Below, in pieces: positions 46,261-57,238 of a stretch of 64,000 bases of DNA. Both the position numbers and the translations under genes were made by a program. A model generated the notes under the pieces. The model saw only the letters and a program-made list of their open reading frames with translations, was not told the origin of the DNA and did not search any database. The stretch lies in assembly GCA_022410635.1 (NCBI GenBank), contig JAJVDF010000207.1, positions 1,324,803 through 1,388,802 of the forward strand, written 5' to 3'. The DNA is from Tretioscincus oriximinensis. Lineage: Eukaryota; Chordata; Lepidosauria; Squamata; Gymnophthalmidae. How positions within the stretch are numbered: position 1 is the stretch's first letter; every line of letters starts with the position of its first letter.

Positions 46261-46479
46261 TCCTTTCCCTTTGTTTTGCTTGCCTGTCTTCAGGCAACAG
46301 CCCTGGACCGTCTCCTCCCGGGTCAAAAAGGAGGGAAACCCAGCAGAGTCTCCGGCTTCCAGTCGCTCATCATCAGCCGGCGCCTGTGTGTTCACATGAC
46401 CGCGAATTGCAGAAGCCCTGCCCTGCGTGTCATCATGTGATGCAGGAGCCCCGCCGTTCACACATGCGCGCAGAGAGGG

Positions 46480-46725
46480 AGAGAAAGGGGTTTGCTTCCC
46501 GTTCCCAAATTGCAGGTTTCATCTGATGCCATTTGCATGTAGCGGACAAATTGCACTGAGGTTGCAGGGGGAGCCCCTGGCTTCTCCAGACAGGGCGAAG
46601 GGGGGCACTTTGGCAAGCAAGCACAGGAGGGGAAAGGAAAGGCGAAAGAAGGACCCTTCTGGCTTCATCTGCTTGCCTTGGGAGTCAAGGCACCGGTCGT
46701 CCTTCCAGCTCAACCACAAAATCAA
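46480..46725 (+). other. WASHC5: candidate WASHC5 exon 1 (untranslated), donor end
   Basis: CCACAAAATCAA followed by GTAAGC gives a consensus donor at 46726 at the WASHC5 side of the CpG-rich region. WASHC5 genes usually have a non-coding first exon. The left limit is arbitrary. Confidence 0.4.
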
Positions 46726-46781
46726 GTAAGCAGCAGGATCTGACTTGGGGTCGTTAGATTAAGGCAGGACAGCTGTGTCAA

Positions 46782-46840
46782 AGAGGACATTTCAGCAGGT
46801 GCTGCAGGCATTGCAAGCTGCATCTGCTGAAATGTCCTCT
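46782..46840. ncRNA. 59-nt hairpin in WASHC5 intron 1, miRNA-like, unproven
   Basis: A perfect 17-base stem AGAGGACATTTCAGCAG (46782-46798) pairs with 46824-46840. The 25-base loop can extend the pairing (GTGCTGCAGGCA against TGCAAGCTGCAT). It lies 57 bases past the candidate exon-1 donor. It has pre-miRNA dimensions but may equally be a tiny MITE; no known miRNA is recognised. Confidence 0.35.
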
Positions 46841-46936
46841 GCACCCACCAAAGACGCAGGACTGCTGTCCACTTTTTTTCTGGAATATCTAGCAGGTGTG
46901 GCTTATAGCAATTTAGAGACTCAACAAGGGAAAGGA

Positions 46937-47099
46937 AGAAAGTCCAGCAAAAGGGGGCTTTCCAACAAGGAAAACAGGTAGCTGGCGTGAGCTTTCATAG
47001 ATATGTCTGCTTCCTCAGATGCTAGACGATGAAGAAGTAGATGTGTCTACAAAAGCCGATGCCTTTCTCATGTTAAGTCCCCCTTCCTGGACTTTCTGC
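46937..47099. mobile_element. fold-back element, Penelope-like derivative
   Basis: Termini AGAAAGTCCAGCAAAAGG and (reverse complement) AGAAAGTCCAGGAAGGGG continue as an imperfect palindrome through AGCTTTCATAGATATGTCTG and its partner CTACAAAAGC, centred near 47020. The left end matches that of the Penelope-like element at 50.69 kb. Confidence 0.7.
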
Positions 47100-47200
47100 T
47101 ATTTATTTATTTATACTTATACCCCACCCTATACCCAAAGGCCTCAGGGCAGCCAGCAGTAAAACAACAATACAAAACTGACAAATGAAAAACGATATAA
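47100..47200 (-). repeat. L2-like/SINE-B 3' tail fragment, inverted
   Basis: ATTTATTTATTTATACTTAT then ACCCCACCCTATACCC and GGCCTCAGGGCAGCC. Confidence 0.6.
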
Positions 47201-47234
47201 ACAGAATCTAAAAGTGGCTAGAAAAATGACATTT

Positions 47235-47448
47235 CTTCAGCCAAGGTCAGGTGAAAGAGGTGAAAAACTGTTTCTCTGAAATCGACTACCGAGGGAAAGG
47301 GAGGTGCCATGATCTTTTATAGACAAGGCTACCAAAATTCTGCATCTGAAGTAGACTTATGTATGAAAGATCATGCCACCTACCTTTCTCTTGGTAGTCA
47401 ATTTCAGAGAAATAGTTTTTCACCTCTTTCACCTGGCCTTGGCTGAAG
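47235..47448. mobile_element. inverted repeat with 83-bp arms, Penelope-like derivative
   Basis: Arms 47235-47317 and 47366-47448 are reverse complements at roughly 90 percent identity by eye. The spacer holds CATCTGAAGTAGACTTATG. To the right, 47450-47515 has a tail reading GCTAACAGGGCTGCCTC, as at other Penelope-like ends. The small frame 47286-47483 is incidental. Confidence 0.7.
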
Positions 47449-47574
47449 TGCTGCAAGGCCCCCATGCTGGATTTTCTAGACAAACGCTAACAGGGCTGCC
47501 TCTTTGAAATCTACCACTTTTTTCTGCTAGCTCTGACATGTGGGTGTAGTAAACAAGGCATTGGCCCTGGTCAC

Positions 47575-47715
47575 GTATTTATTCTTCACCCTTCTCCAGT
47601 TTACCTTCAGTCTTGAAGCTTAATCGGGGTTTGTTCGTTCCCACATTAATCTTCATTCTTTGGCATTTCTGCACTAAGTTTTATTTTGGTGTATATCTTG
47701 GAATAAGGACTTGAT
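47575..47715 (+). repeat. diverged direct repeat, copy 1
   Basis: TTCAGTCTTGAAGCTTAATC, TTTGGCATTTCTGC and GTATATCTTGGAATAAGG align with 48335-48475. Unidentified family. Confidence 0.5.
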
Positions 47716-48334
47716 ATCTGCATGGTGGTGTGAGCTGTCAAGTGATCAGATATCAATAGTGAGTTCCTCTTCTCATCTTAGCAGCAGCTAACACGTAATT
47801 CATGCAGAAATATGCTCAGTTTCTCAGGAAAAACAATCTGCCTGTCTCAGCCTTTGAGCAATAATTACACTGTATGTAGCGCTTTTATAACTGTTTTTCC
47901 TGATTAACTGAAAATGGGTTCTAAAACCTGAAGTTCTCATGTTATACATAAAACCTGGTGCAGCAAAGGCAACCCAATATCCAACTTTGTCAAAGTTATT
48001 GATTAGTATTAAAAGTCATTTGACTGTATCAAAATGCACAGAAAACAGACCAGGATAAAATCAAATAAAAGTAAAATATACCCTCTGTCTCAGACAAATG
48101 GGACAAGTTAAAACATTTTAAATAGTTAAAATAAATCAAAAACTGGGATAGAAAGGATAGTCCCAGTTATGTAACCAACGGTCTTAAGGCCCCAATGCAC
48201 TGTAGCCTACTCCCAAAAGTGTGATCGAATTCTGGTAGATTGAATTCAATTGCTAGTAGATTAATGACACTGTCTGGACACAGCTGCTTAGTTGCTTCCC
48301 CCTATCACATCCCCCATCAACCTTCTCTCTCTCA
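47716..48334. other. WASHC5 intron 1, nothing recognised
   Basis: No element identified. Confidence 0.4.
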
Positions 48335-48475
48335 TGCATGCAAAGCACTTAGACCTTTTTCAGTTCATCTTTAGTCCTGAAGAATGAGCTTAATCAATTT
48401 GGGGGGTTTTGCTTCTTCCCTGGATTCAACCTTATTCTTTGGGCTAGGTGTTATTGTGGCACATATCTTGGAATA
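48335..48475 (+). repeat. diverged direct repeat, copy 2
   Basis: TTTAGTCCTGAAGAATGAGC, CCTTATTCTTTGGGC and GCACATATCTTGGAATAGG parallel 47575-47715. Confidence 0.5.
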
Positions 48476-49002
48476 GGCTCACAAAATTGGGCTTGGTTTG
48501 GGCAATCAGGCATCTGAGGAGAAGGTTTGGAGATTGCTCTTGGCTTCTTGTATTTTCTCCTCCCCTGGTGCAGCTGCAACTGAAAAGGGGAAGTGCTTCT
48601 CAGCTTCGGGTGGCAGCATGCGCCAAAGATATTAGCATGCGCCACCAGCAATGGCAGGTAGCTGTGGCAGACTTGGGCCACGTACTTGAAGCAGCCTCTC
48701 TGGTGGCTGCCCTCTCCGCCATGTTGGGTGGACATTCCAACATTCCATGCACTGTCATTGGTCTATAAAGACCAATGGCAGACCTCGGATGTTGGACTAC
48801 TTATTATTAATAATACTTATTATTAGCTTATCAATCTAAAGTTTTTCATTATGAAAAAGCAAAATGTCTTAGACTGAAATGTTAAGAGCGTATACTTTCA
48901 ACTATTGTTACTGGGTCTTTTATTTTGAGGTGCAAAATGGAGGATTCACCAATATGCATATACTCTGACAATTTAAAATAGTGGAACTACTACGTTGGAC
49001 AG
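48476..49002. other. end of WASHC5 intron 1, mostly unrecognised
   Basis: GC-richer than its neighbours at 48480-48770, with overlapping frames on both strands that look non-genic. CATTGGTC (48756) and GACCAATG (48770) form inverted CCAAT boxes around TATAAA. The acceptor for exon 2 is probably the AG at 49001-49002 but the pyrimidine tract is weak. Confidence 0.4.
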
Positions 49003-49017
49003 AAAAGTATCTGTTGA

Positions 49018-49248
<231 letters not shown>

Positions 49249-49471
49249 TAAAATCCTTCCCTGTGTTCTGGGTAGGTGTATCTGGGTTTGATTTAATCTG
49301 ACCTTTTAGGGAAGCTAAAATTCTTTCTGTATTGGACCTTATTCCAAATTATATTTTGTAATGATGACTTCTGCATTTAATGCAAGAACTCCAGAATATC
49401 CAGATATAGCAGAACTAGTGGCATTAGGCCATTGTGTTATGATAAATCAGCTGTTTCAAGTCTTGTATCGA

Positions 49472-49765
49472 AGTAGAAGAAAATTCTATTTTTTATACCC
49501 CACCCTTCTCACCCTAAGGGACTCAGCTTACAAGGTTAATTTTCACCCGAAGGCTTACTACATCAATTCTATCTTCCCCACAAGGTTAAAGGTGATACTC
49601 ATTTATCTAATTAAATTGCAGATTGCAAATCTACTTTCTTTTGAATAGCTGACTCGCCTAGAGTGAAGGCCTGTAGAGGGCATTCACCCCTCCACATTTG
49701 ACACAGGACCTCGAAACCAGCTCTCTCAGTTGAAAGACTGGCTCTTAGCGACGGCACATTTGTGC
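49472..49765 (-). repeat. SINE family A, inverted, in WASHC5 intron
   Basis: AGAAGAAAATTCTATTTTTTAT tail region (split by substitution), TTTTCACCCGAAGGC, CTATCTTCCCCACAAGG, CTGTAGAGGGC complement signature and a head to about 49765. It ends about 75 bases before the next exon acceptor. Confidence 0.8.
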
Positions 49766-49842
49766 TTCAGCTATATACTCAGCCATAATTTTTTCTTTGA
49801 GGAAATGTGAGGAACATTGTTAAAATAATTATGTCTCCACAG

Positions 49843-49988
49843 GGCCCTGAAGTTTGTGAAGGAAAGTTAGAAGCCAAACCTGATCTCCAAGATTTAGATG
49901 ATGAATTTCGTGAAAACAACATAGAAATCTTGACAAGATTTTATCTGGCTTTCCAAAGTGTCCATAAATATATTGTTGATTTAAATAG
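49843..49988 (+). CDS. WASHC5: WASHC5 coding exon 2 (residues 63-111)
   Basis: Acceptor TCTCCACAG, donor AG|GTAAGT. Includes [20 protein letters not shown] and VHKYIVDLN. Ends two bases into an Arg codon completed at 51748. Confidence 0.97.
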
Positions 49989-50094
49989 GTAAGTGATGGT
50001 TAAAAAGGTAACCTTAATAAGTAAAAATAAGATTGTGAAGTACCAGTTCTATTTAAAGATGGGATCCAACAGGTTTTCCACCTATCTTTTCTGT

Positions 50095-50250
50095 GCTCCT
50101 GAAATACCATTTGCAGGGAGTCATGAACAGCACATTTTGCTTTTCTCTGTTCAGACTGCCCAGGTAAATCTGATGGGCCTCTGTGTGACACAGAATGCTG
50201 AACTAGATGGGCTCTGGCCCGATCCAGTATGGCTCTTCTTATGTTCTTAT
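50095..50250 (+). mobile_element. CR1 LINE 3' terminal fragment
   Basis: CTGAAATACCATTTGCAGGG to GGCTCTTCTTATGTTCTTAT. 3' UTR only, intronic, in WASHC5 sense orientation. Confidence 0.85.
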
Positions 50251-50652
50251 CTTTTAAAAGTCTTAAAAGGGAAGGAAATCTTGACTATCCTCAAAACTAA
50301 CAGCTTATTGTATAAGCACATCTACCTAGCATTTGCAGGAGAGACACAAAACAGCAGCTCATAAAATATTAGGAGACATTCCTACCTGAAGCCAAACAAT
50401 TGCCTAGGAAGGAGGCATGTTGCAAAATGGAGACTCTTTGGACTTTCATTCCAATGGAGCTAAATTCCGTGTTGAAAAAACACTTTAAAATTATCCAAAT
50501 AAACCACTATAAATTTTGAATTTAACGTGGCTTTTTATATACTACAGCGTTTTATTTATAGCTGTATGTGCTGACCCTCCTTGAAGCAGACTGGGCCATG
50601 ACATTCTGCAGAACCTGCTGAACTGAACACTATTATGTCTTAGTACTTGCAC

Positions 50653-51435
50653 TAAAATGTGTAATTTCAGAGAAATAGCCTAGCAGAAAGTCCAGCAAAG
50701 GAGCTAGCAGCACTTTGAGACTAACTTGAGAAAAGTGGTTGGCATAAGCTTTCGTAGACAGGTCTACTTCTTCAGATGCTGAGGGACTAATGCTAGGGTC
50801 AGGTATTTATAGGAAAATGTGTATGGGAGAAGACAAAGCATATGCAACTGTAGGGAGGTGTTGAATTGCAGGTAGAAAAACAGGTAAATAGCAGGAACTA
50901 ATCTCCTTGTGTGAAAAAGTGCCTGGGGCAACAAGGGGCAATGTCTAGTAGAGAAGCAATCAAGTACTTAACAGGTTTCATAAGAATGTATAGTTGGCCA
51001 GGAAACCATTGTCTCTGTTAAGTCCTTTGCTGATGGCCTGGAACTTATGAATGTATTCAAGTTCTGCTGCTTCTCTTTCAAATCTTCCTTTGTAGTTTCT
51101 TTATTCAAAGACTGCAGTCCTGAGGTCTGAGAGAGAATGTCCTGGAAGGTTGAAATGTTCAGCAACTGGTTTCTGTGTGTTTCCATTTCGAATATCTGAT
51201 TTGTGTCCATTTATTCTCTGGCGAAGGGATTGTCCTGTTTGCCCAATGTAGAGTGTAGAGGGGCATTGTTGGCAGAAAATGGAATACACCACATTAGAAG
51301 ATGAGCATGTAAAAGTCCCACCCACAACATTAGAGGGACTTTTACATGCTCATCTTCTAATGTGGTGTATTCCATTTTCTGCCAACAATGCCCTTCTAGT
51401 GCTGCTAGCTCCTTTGCTGGAATAAAATGTGTAAT
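50653..51435 (-). mobile_element. Penelope-like element remnant with inverted termini and flanking duplication
   Basis: The minus-strand frame 51101-51325 encodes the GIY-YIG-type endonuclease end of a Penelope-like element: a Cys-rich lead (FTCSSSNVVYSIFCQQC), YIGQTGQSLRQRINGH, then EHFNLPGHS. A stop follows, and C-terminal sequence continues to about 51000 with a nonsense codon. The outer termini CCAGCAAAGGAGCTAGCAGC (50691 on) and 51399-51420 are inverted repeats. A second, 63-base inverted repeat lies at 51257-51319 / 51335-51397. TAAAATGTGTAAT flanks both sides (50653-50665 and 51423-51435), a 13-base target duplication. The reverse transcriptase is absent. Confidence 0.85.
51257..51397. 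repeat. 63-bp inverted repeat, 15-base spacer
   Basis: 51257-51319 and 51335-51397 differ at a single position when one is reverse-complemented. This duplicates the first part of the endonuclease coding segment in inverted orientation. Confidence 0.95.
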
Positions 51436-51489
51436 GTAAGGCTAAAAAGTTATTTTTGTTCTTTGCTATATGTTTTACCTATCTTTTGT

Positions 51490-51590
51490 CTTTGTCTCCT
51501 GTTTGATATGCCCAGAAGCAAATGATGAACTACTGAGTCAGCAGGATGCTAGACCATGGCCTGATCTAATATGTCTTGCATCTCAGAATG
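51490..51590 (+). mobile_element. CR1 LINE 3' UTR fragment, diverged
   Basis: TTTGATATGCCCAGAAGCAA, AGCAGGATGCTAGACCATGG and CCTGATCTAATATG follow CR1 3' UTR order. Confidence 0.6.
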
Positions 51591-51747
51591 GGTTATATTG
51601 TGCATAACACATGGAAAGGAAGCACTACTTTGAGCTTATTGATGCAAAAGCTAGATAGAGATATCATTATGCCACTCTGAACTGATTGTAACATCCAACT
51701 CTAATCTTTACTGACCACTTTGCACTTTTAACTTTTGACTTTTCTAG

Positions 51748-51832
51748 ATACTTAGATGATCTTAATGAAGGAATTTATATCCAGCAAACCTTAGAAACAG
51801 TATTGCTTAATGAAGATGGCAAACAACTGTTG
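51748..51832 (+). CDS. WASHC5: WASHC5 coding exon 3 (residues 111-139)
   Basis: Acceptor ACTTTTCTAG, donor TTG|GTAAGA. Reads [20 protein letters not shown] then NEDGKQLL. Ends in phase 0. Confidence 0.97.
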
Positions 51833-51987
51833 GTAAGACATTCCTATTCGAGTCTTCACTTTTTTTCACTCCAAATAGACAATTCTAAAGTGTCCTGAAT
51901 TTGGAACAAAATGGCACTTTGAAAAAGGAGCCAGCCCTGAATTAGTTACTTACCAGAACTACAACAATTGTATAGCCTACATACCAA

Positions 51988-52090
51988 TATTATTTATTTA
52001 TTTACACTTATACCCCATCCCATATCCAATGGTCTCAGGGAAGCAACAATAAAAACATTACAAAATTTACATTTAAAAACAGTAACAACC
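51988..52090 (-). repeat. L2-like/SINE-B 3' tail fragment, inverted
   Basis: TTATTTATTTATTTACACTT then ATACCCCATCCCATATCC and GTCTCAGGGAAGC. Confidence 0.6.
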
Positions 52091-52954
<864 letters not shown>

Positions 52955-53017
52955 TAAGATCAAAAACTAAACTGGTGCACAAAAGAGCAGTGGGATGACA
53001 GGAGATATGGTGACCAC

Positions 53018-53263
53018 AAGGGATTAGACAAATTCTTGGAGACCAGGTTACTATGGCTACTTGAATGATCTCCATGTGGGAGAGATGGACAGGATGTCTT
53101 TAAAGGCCATTTGTAGAGTGTTGAATATAGGTAAAAAGTTTGACTTTGTCTTCTGTTGAGATGTTCAGAAGCAATTGTTGAGCGTACTATGTGAGATAGG
53201 ATGCTGACTAGATAGGCTGTAATCTGAACAAACAGGGTTCCTCTTGCGTTCTTATGGGAAGAG
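53018..53263 (+). mobile_element. CR1 LINE 3' fragment, diverged
   Basis: GGATTAGACAAATTCTTGGA, CTTGAATGATCTCCATGTGG and CCTCTTGCGTTCTTATGG keep the order of the CR1 3' UTR and its tail. Confidence 0.7.
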
Positions 53264-54694
53264 AGAGTTGAAATCTTCTCTTTGGCAATTCAATTCAAAA
53301 GAACAACTTCATTTCGCTGCATTACATTATTCTTTGTATTAAAATGTCACCATATTCAACCCCTGTGTTATCTAAATAAAAGGGAGCAAATTGCAATTGA
53401 TAGGAAAAACTTGCAGTGGACAGCATGTAGTCAGCTTTTGCTACTAAACTTGAATTCACTTTATTCTTGACTAGTGAAATAAGCTGGTTGCCTGAGTTTA
53501 GTGCAACAGAGCATCTAGCTTACTCTTCCTCCCACTTCATGTTCCTCCTTCCCTCTTCCTGTGACGTTCCTTTCGTTGTCTTGCTGCTGAGCTAGGATGG
53601 GTTCCATGGCAACTTCTGCCAGCCTGTCCCTGCATTAGCGCATTGATGACATCACTCCAGGCCTTGGAATTATTATCCAAACCCAGAGCCTTCAGGGACT
53701 ATTGAAACTCCAGAAAATATAGAAAGAGATTGATTGAAGCTCATAGACATATACAGGTTAATGGCTGGGGNGGGGGGGGGCAGTCCAGAAGTATACTTAA
53801 ATAAGGTGGGACTTCAAACAAGGAGGGTTTTCACTGGTATTGAATCTGTCACGAGAGCTTCAAGCATTCTAAACTTTAATTATAATTCCATAGTCTAACT
53901 TTCGCCTGAAAATCTCATGATTAAAAAGAAGAAAATAAATTTAAAATTCAATAAAAAATTAAGACTGTGAAAACTTCAATTAATTGTTGTTGAGGCTATT
54001 GTGGTAGAAAAAACTAAGGAAAGAAAAACGTAAAAATACTTTACGGATAATTCAGGAGGGAATTTTATAATTAGAGGTTTAGTGCAATGTTATTTTAGCT
54101 TGCTGTCATTTTTGTAGAATACTGTGAGGCAAAGTGAATTATTTAGATTGCTTCAATATGCCTGTTGCAGAATTATCCTAGACATTTTTCTATGTTTGTG
54201 TCTCTGGCTGTGTCCACACAGCATTTGTTTATTCCAGTGAATCGGTTTTCCAGGATTAACGCATGGTGTTCATACCTTTACAGCATAAATCCCGTGTTTT
54301 GCCATTCTGTCCTTCTCCTGTCAGCCATTCTGTTTGCTTTTTGTTAAGACAGGGATGGATAAACTAAGAGTGGAAACAACAATGAGCACAAATCAAAAAT
54401 TATCTGAGTAACAAACTAAAGACTGAAGCCAAAAGACTGAAATTAAGTTTAATTTTCACATTGTGCTTTGCTATAATTTGTTCACTACATTAAAAAGTTA
54501 AGGATCGGGGGGGGGGGGGGTATTTAGAATTGACTTTAAAACCTAAAGTCTGCCAGTTTATGTAATGACCTAGTTAGGCAAACGCAGCAGAAATCTGACT
54601 TTCCAGTGCATTATTAAACCTGTATGGATGCAGCCTCTCATTACCGTCTGCCAAATCCTTTCTTCTGACGTTTTCTTCTCCATCCATTATTCAG
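53264..54694. other. WASHC5 intron, mostly unrecognised
   Basis: G homopolymers lie at 53767-53780 and 54507-54521. 54207-54300 is a diverged relative of the 39707 MITE (GGTTTTCCAGGATTAACGC). No exon. Confidence 0.45.
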
Positions 54695-54884
54695 CGGTGC
54701 CCGTTCTGCTGATTCTAATATGGACGATGTTTGCAAACTGCTACGGAGTACTGGGTATTCGAGTCAACCTGGATCAAAAAAGCCACCAAACTATCCTGAA
54801 AGTTACTTTAGCAGAGTACCCATAAATGATACTTACATCAGTATGGTTATTGGTCGTTTGCGATCAGATGATATATACAACCAG
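54695..54884 (+). CDS. WASHC5: WASHC5 coding exon 5 (residues 173-236)
   Basis: Acceptor CCATTATTCAG, donor CAG|GTGAGC. Includes [20 protein letters not shown] and [16 protein letters not shown]. The junction region SGARSADSN is one residue shorter than the human SAARSSADSN. Ends in phase 0. Confidence 0.96.
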
Positions 54885-55472
54885 GTGAGCCCATTATTTT
54901 CAGGTTTGGTTTGGCAAATACATACATCGAAATCTTAATGTATGCTTTCCTGGCATTTATATCATATTTATTTAAAACATTTCTATACTATTTATCCATC
55001 CCAAGCTTCAGCATGCTTTATAATGGGACTTTAAGAAATGCTTAAAAACAACAGACTATAAAAATACCGTATTTTTTGCACTACAAAACACACCTAGGTT
55101 TTAGAGGAAGAAAATAAGAAAAAAATATTCAATGGTTTATTTATTTTATTGTATTGTATTTATTTGTCACCAGGTGGCAGCAAAGAGCTGGTGAGGAAAA
55201 TGCCAATATATTCCCTTTTTTTATTTTATTGCAATGTTAAGACCTGGCCAGGGTTGGCAGCAAATTCAATGGCAGTCAATTAGTAGTAAAGCAGAGGCTT
55301 TATTGCTTTAGCAACCCATGCTACAGTCGCCCCATAAGACACACAGATATTTCCCCACCACCACTTTGGGGCAAAAAAGTGCATCTTATAGTCAGACTAG
55401 TATTACTATCTGAGTGGGGTGATGTTCGAAATGTTTAACTATGCTTTATGTTATTCCACCTTCTGGTTACAG

Positions 55473-55625
55473 GTTTCGGCGTATCCATTACCAGAACACC
55501 GCAGTACTGCTCTTGCTACTCAGGCAGCCATGTTGTATGTTACGCTTTATTTTGATGCATCAATTCTTCACACCCAGCAAGCAAAAATGAGAGAAATAGT
55601 GGATAAATACTTTCCAGATAACTGG
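55473..55625 (+). CDS. WASHC5: WASHC5 coding exon 6 (residues 237-287)
   Basis: Acceptor CTGGTTACAG, donor TGG|GTAAGT. Begins [20 protein letters not shown] and ends [12 protein letters not shown]. Phase 0 at both ends. Confidence 0.97.
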
Positions 55626-56151
55626 GTAAGTAATATTGTTCTTAACTTAATCAAGGAAAGCGGCAAATAATTGCATAAACACAGATCATCTACATTATGT
55701 AGCTTTAGACTCTTTACTATAAAAAGGAAGCAGTGGGCTGAAACCTTTGTATTTTATAGCACAAAAATGTAAAAGCATAACTGTGACCATAAACTTGAAT
55801 TAGACAATGCAGTGGTAAGCTCATTTTCTGCTATAGTTGCGATTAGATTTGTACAGAACTTCAGCATGCAATAAATTTGCTCCTTATAAACCTTACAAAC
55901 TTTACTGGACAACCCTGGATCTTGGCATCTGTAAGCAACTCACGGCTGCAATCAACAAGGCTTTTTTGAAGCATTCTTTTACCTTTTTAAAAAAAAAATC
56001 ATATTTCATAACACTGAAGTGTCAAACAAAAAAAAGCATATACACAGCAGACTACACCAAGCACATATAATACCCCACTCCCCTCCCCCTTGGATATATC
56101 TTGTATAAATAATTATACAACTATATTATACAATTATACTGTATACAAATA
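55626..56151. other. WASHC5 intron, nothing recognised
   Basis: No element identified. Confidence 0.4.
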
Positions 56152-56395
56152 TGGTGTAGTGGTTAAAGTGTTGGACTGGCAGCTGGTAGTCTCCCGGTTC
56201 GATTCCCCACTCCTCCATGAAAGCCAGCTGAGTGATCTTGGGCCAGTCAAAGTTCTTTGAACTCTCTCAGCCTCACCTACTCCACAGGGAATCTATTGTG
56301 GAGAAAGCAACAAAAGCTATGTACACCACCCTATAGTTAGCCGCCATGAGACCTTCGGGTATAGGGTGGGATACAAGTACAAATAAATAAAAATA
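56152..56395 (+). repeat. SINE family B, near full length
   Basis: GTGTAGTGGTTAAAGTGTTG, CGGTTCGATTCCCC (B box), CTTGGGCCAGTCAAAG, and the tail GAGACCTTCGGGTATAGGG with TACAAATAAATAAA. The best preserved tRNA-like promoter boxes in the window. Confidence 0.85.
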
Positions 56396-57238
56396 AAATT
56401 GTACAATATTTCTGTGCTCAAATCATCAAAATAGTGTGAGATAAAGTTGTATTCTAGGTGTTAAACATCCCACAAGCAATGAGCTTTTGCCATTTATATA
56501 TGACCAAATTGTTTTGATTACTTCCCCATTCCTCTGAATTCTCTTTTCTCTTATAAAGTCATAAAGCGTAGATTCATTCAAGTGATCATACCAATTTCTA
56601 CTGTCCATTTGCTTTTATCTTTCCACTCTCTGGCGATAATAATTTGCCCGACCCTGAGACTCTGCTTCATGTAAATTGTCTGTCCAATTCAGTATTAGGA
56701 ATGAACCATTCCTTTACAAATTGGTGCCCATACCTCATCTGCAGAAGGACAAAAAATAAGCCTGTCACACAACTTTTAAAAATAGGTGGCTCAGCTAAAC
56801 TCCCATTTGAAGTCATTGCTTTCCATGCTTGGCACTCATTGGCCATTGCTGGTCCACATTTTGGGAGCCTTCATTGGTTGACTGTCCATATGCTATTGAC
56901 TGCTGGAGCTTCTGTATATTCCTTCCCAGTTCAACCCAGACATTGAGTTACCCCAATATTTATGTCTGTTCTAATTCACCATTGGGAATATCCCTAAACA
57001 CATGCCTGAACTTAAGCAGATGAGTCACACTGGAAAGGTGCTTGGAATGAGGAGTTTCCCTCCTATTTGTGTAACAATTTTAGGTGTTGAGAACAGCTCA
57101 GATTGTCAGGTAAACAGTTTGTGTTTGAACAAACCGCAGTTTGGAATGCCTTCATTGTGATGCTTTGCTTACCCCATTGTGCTATAATTTTTCTGAGAAT
57201 TTGATTTAACGTGATTTTGCTTCTACATCTTTTCACAG
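56396..57238. other. WASHC5 intron, nothing recognised
   Basis: A minus-strand frame at 56426-56608 has a protein-like feel (FIREKRIQRNGEVIK) but no recognised family and no flanking splice signals that I could confirm. Confidence 0.35.

Larger units (their letters stand above)
46020..46740. promoter_or_regulatory. CpG-rich bidirectional promoter region of NSMCE2 and WASHC5
   Basis: More than twenty CpGs fall in about 700 bases, while flanking introns have almost none. It lies between the two divergent genes, matching the human head-to-head arrangement. It has no TATA box. It contains GCACGTGA (E-box 46098-46103), TCACATGA (46392-46399), TCATGTGA (46433-46440), a CRE-like TGATGTCA (46247-46254) and an NRF1-like CATGCGCGC (46462-46470). 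Start sites cannot be fixed from sequence alone. Confidence 0.7.

Noticed and set aside
46161..46729. Overlapping 60-120 residue frames on both strands in the CpG-rich region
   Set aside because: High GC removes stop codons by chance. The frames overlap on both strands, have no homology I recognise, and sit where the divergent promoters and untranslated exons should be.
48448..48768. 106-residue plus-strand and 94-residue minus-strand frames before the WASHC5 start
   Set aside because: Mutually overlapping, no homology recognised, part of a GC-richer unassigned stretch that begins in a diverged repeat.
56426..56608. Minus-strand frame with a protein-like sequence inside a WASHC5 intron
   Set aside because: No family recognised and no convincing splice sites or continuation. 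Left as unassigned; a BLASTP hit to a retroelement or gene would settle it.
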